The notes beneath the pieces were generated by a model. That model made no database searches. It saw nothing but the letters and a program-made list of their open reading frames with translations, and was not told the DNA's origin. A program made the position numbers and the translations under genes. Below are positions 61,950-64,000 of a stretch of 64,000 bases of DNA, piece by piece. The first letter of the stretch is position 1, and each line of letters begins with the position of its first letter. Origin of the DNA: Neoarius graeffei (lineage: Eukaryota; Chordata; Actinopteri; Siluriformes; Ariidae); assembly GCF_027579695.1 (NCBI RefSeq), contig NC_083596.1, positions 18,564,755 through 18,628,754 of the forward strand, read 5' to 3'.

Positions 61950-62327
61950 TTATACAGGACAAAAATGTAAACAAACTGTCAGCATATATTCAACAACATA
62001 CTCCGCCACAGGTCTCTTAACCTCTTGAGGCTGAAGGAGCATCTCAGAGCGGCAGAACGTTAATTTTGGCTGCTTTGTGATTTTATCGCCACTCTCATCC
62101 TCCGCTTGCTTCCTTGCTAACTTCATGTTACTATGGCACCTCTGTAAATGCTTAGTTAAATTACTGGTGCTATTTCGGGAAGTGGGCAGTTCTTTAGGTT
62201 TAGCACACAAAGTGCATTTGACTACGATGTTCTTCACATCCTTATTTTTCACAAACTTAAAATAATGGGCGTGTGCCCATCTGGAGAATGGGCTATCCGA
62301 CGTTAGATCAGCTGCAGGTTCACTCAT
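61950..62327 (-). CDS. hAT transposase N-terminal exon with BED finger
   Basis: ATG 62327-62325 reads MSEPAADLTSDSPFSRWAHA, then HYFKFV. The BED-type finger follows (VKCTLC, then STSNLTKHLQRCH), then a linker with ITKQPKLTF. That sequence, and the PKLTF-type motif, are common in fish hAT transposases. The frame is open to 61950. The catalytic exons were not found between here and 60315, so only the start of the gene remains. Confidence 0.75.
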   Translation of the reverse strand: MSEPAADLTSDSPFSRWAHAHYFKFVKNKDVKNIVVKCTLCAKPKELPTSRNSTSNLTKHLQRCHSNMKLARKQAEDESGDKITKQPKLTFCRSEMLLQPQEVKRPVAEYVVEYMLTVCLHFCPV

Positions 62328-62622
62328 CTCTCTCTCTCCTGTCTGACTAGCCTAAAGGAAAAGGAAGTGAAACATTTTGCGCGGACGTTTCACCTCTGCT
62401 GATCTCGCGTGATTTTGGCGAATTTGTATGAAGGGAAAAAAAAGCCCACCACTTCATTCCAGGTTAAAAATGCATTGTAACGCGCGTTACTGACATTTGT
62501 ACCGAGTAAAATATTACCAAATTTTTTCTGTAATGCCTTACATTACCGTGTTACCGCAAAAAGTAATGCATTACAGTAATTCGTTACTTTTGTAACGTGT
62601 TACTCCCAACACTGCTGATGAA

Positions 62623-62988
62623 CGCCACACTGGCTGGAAGGTGACTTCACTGCCATGCTGACAGCACCAAGTCGCGGTTAAGCTCGCATTGGCCTTCGAG
62701 AAGGCAGAGGGCGATACATTTTTGGTTCCTCCCACTATAACTCAAAATCTGATTGGTTAATTCATCTGTCACTTCCTACATAAACATACACTACCATGGC
62801 CTTCTGTCCCGGCAATGAAGTCCGAACCAATGAGTGAGCCAGCTCTAAACTCTTCTCAGCCTAGAGACAAAAACAAAAAATCTCATTGGATAACTCGATT
62901 TTAATGTTTTCAGGACTGTAACCTTTTCATTTCTGAAGTAAATTTGATAGAAAATGAGGCCAAATTAGAATTAGAAGAGAATAATTAC
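62623..62988. other. Intergenic, no feature seen
   Basis: Sequence between the hAT and the last Tc1; no family was recognised. Confidence 0.5.
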
Positions 62989-64000
62989 AGTGGGGCAAAA
63001 AAGTATTTAGTCAGTAAACCAATTGTGCAAGTTCTCCCACTTAAAAAGATGAGAGAGGCCTGTAATTTTCATCATAGGTATACCTCAACTATGAGAGACA
63101 GAATGAGAAAAAAAATCCAGAAAATCACATTGTCTGATTTTTAAAGAATTTATTTGCAAATTATGGTGGAAAATAAGTATTTGGTCAATAACAAAAGTTC
63201 ATCTCAATACTTTGTTATATACCCTTTGTTGGCAATGACAGAGGTCAAACGTTTTCTGTAAGTCTTCACAAGGTTTTCACACACTGTTGCTGGTATTTTG
63301 GCCCATTCCTCCATGCAGATCTCCTCTAGAGCAGTGATGTTTTGGGGCTGTCGCTGGGCAACACGGACTTTCAACTCCCTCCAAAGATTTTCTATGGGGT
63401 TGAGATCTGGAGACTGGCTAGGCCACTCCAGGACCTTGAAATGCTTCTTACGAAGCCACTCCTTCGTTGCCCGGGCAGTGTGTTTGGGATCATTGTCATG
63501 CTGAAAGACCCAGCCATGTTTCATCTTCAATGCCCTTGCTGATGGAAGGAGGTTTTCACTCAAAATCTCACGATACATGGCTCCATTCATTCTTTCCTTT
63601 ACACGGATCAGTCGTCCTGGTCCCTTTGCAGAAAAACAGCCCCAAAGCATGATGTTTCCACCCCCATGTTTCACAGTAGGTATGGTGTTCTTTGGATGCA
63701 ACTCAGCATTCTTTCTCTTCCAAACACGACAAGTTGAGTTTTTACCAAAAAGTTCTATTTTGGTTTCATCTGACCACATGACATTCTCCCAATCCTCTTC
63801 TGGATCATCCAAATGCTCTCTAGCAAACTTCAGACGGGCCTGGACATGTACTAGCTTAAGCAGGGGGACACGTCTGGCACTGCAGGATTTGAGTCCCTGG
63901 CGGCGTAGTGTGTTACTGATGGTAGCCTTTGTTACTTTGGTCCCAGCTCTCTGCAGGTCATTCACTAGGTTCCCCCGTGTGGTTCTGGGATTTTTGCTCA
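62989..64000 (-). mobile_element. Tc1 transposon, 3' part (runs off the right edge)
   Basis: The end CAGTGGGGCAAAAAAGTATT follows TA (62987-62988). This terminal repeat is widespread in fish and frog Tc1 elements. The transposase gene occupies the rest of the window on the minus strand. Confidence 0.93.
63204..64000 (-). CDS. Tc1-like transposase, C-terminal 265 codons
   Basis: The frame is open from the right edge (…[19 protein letters not shown]) to the stop at 63204, so the start lies beyond 64000. It includes the second HTH ([16 protein letters not shown]), then [10 protein letters not shown] (first Asp), [11 protein letters not shown] (second Asp) and [11 protein letters not shown] (Glu), and ends [10 protein letters not shown]. 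There is no lesion in the visible part. The first HTH and the other inverted repeat are outside the window, so completeness cannot be judged. Confidence 0.92.
   Translation of the reverse strand, partial: SKNPRTTRGNLVNDLQRAGTKVTKATISNTLRRQGLKSCSARRVPLLKLVHVQARLKFAREHLDDPEEDWENVMWSDETKIELFGKNSTCRVWKRKNAELHPKNTIPTVKHGGGNIMLWGCFSAKGPGRLIRVKERMNGAMYREILSENLLPSARALKMKHGWVFQHDNDPKHTARATKEWLRKKHFKVLEWPSQSPDLNPIENLWRELKVRVAQRQPQNITALEEICMEEWAKIPATVCENLVKTYRKRLTSVIANKGYITKY

Larger units (their letters stand above)
60315..62614 (-). mobile_element. hAT transposon with BED-finger exon
   Basis: The ends CAGTGTTGGGCAAATTAC and GTTACTCCCAACACTG are flanked by an exact 8-bp duplication CTGATGAA (60307-60314, 62615-62622). 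The subterminal regions are rich in GTAATNNNTTAC. A BED-finger exon lies on the minus strand near the right end. A second hAT is nested at 60605-61411. Confidence 0.92.

Overview
The window is vertebrate nuclear DNA from a teleost fish. The signs are spliced genes with GT-AG introns, a dense load of Tc1/mariner, hAT, LINE and tRNA-SINE sequence, long (AT)n tracts and no bacterial features. The commonest repeat is a ~375-bp tRNA-derived SINE ending in (GATGA)n, with ten or more copies. A catfish-like genome is possible, but the sequence alone does not settle the order.

Two host genes can be read, both on the plus strand. Positions 2337-6880 hold the last six coding exons of an EEIG1/FAM102A-type gene. 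Positions 15853-33425 hold all four coding exons of dpm2, the small membrane regulator of dolichol-phosphate-mannose synthase. FAM102A and DPM2 are neighbours in the same order and orientation in mammals, which supports both calls. The first dpm2 coding exon is only the ATG, and it is followed by a ~16-kb intron made almost entirely of nested transposons.

Layout. 1-2300: antisense LINE ORF open at the left edge, a tRNA-like sequence, and a TIR element inside (AT)n. 2337-6880: fam102a 3' half, whose introns carry a TTAA-flanked element, ~150/300-bp tandem repeats and two SINEs. 6881-12576: long 3' flank or UTR. 12577-14950: Tc1-like element containing a SINE and a second Tc1. 15262-15592: SINE. 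15741-15855: dpm2 promoter and ATG exon. 16117-31125: hAT, Harbinger-like, solo-LTR and palindromic elements, several nested. 31825-33425: dpm2 exons 2-4. 34087-35932: L2-type LINE. 36658-41496: cluster of TA-flanked elements carrying THAP and SWIM zinc-finger exons, probably ISL2EU-like. 41500-47170: hairpins, SINEs, a broken Tc1 and a ~180-bp tandem array. 47176-50647: hAT split by an apparently intact Tc1 transposon. 50792-52100: TIR element with a repeated GGGGTAAAA-type motif. 52895-58400: SINE array and Tc1 relics. 59625-62614: 5S/tRNA-like SINE and a hAT within a hAT. 62989-64000: Tc1 transposase running off the right edge.

No bacterial operon, CRISPR array or complete rRNA gene is present. 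Genes do not act as a pathway here: two unrelated housekeeping-type genes sit in a transposon-rich landscape. The most notable items are the THAP/SWIM element cluster, the intact Tc1 at 47990-49638, the 75-bp perfect palindrome at 50161-50314, and the expanded dpm2 intron.
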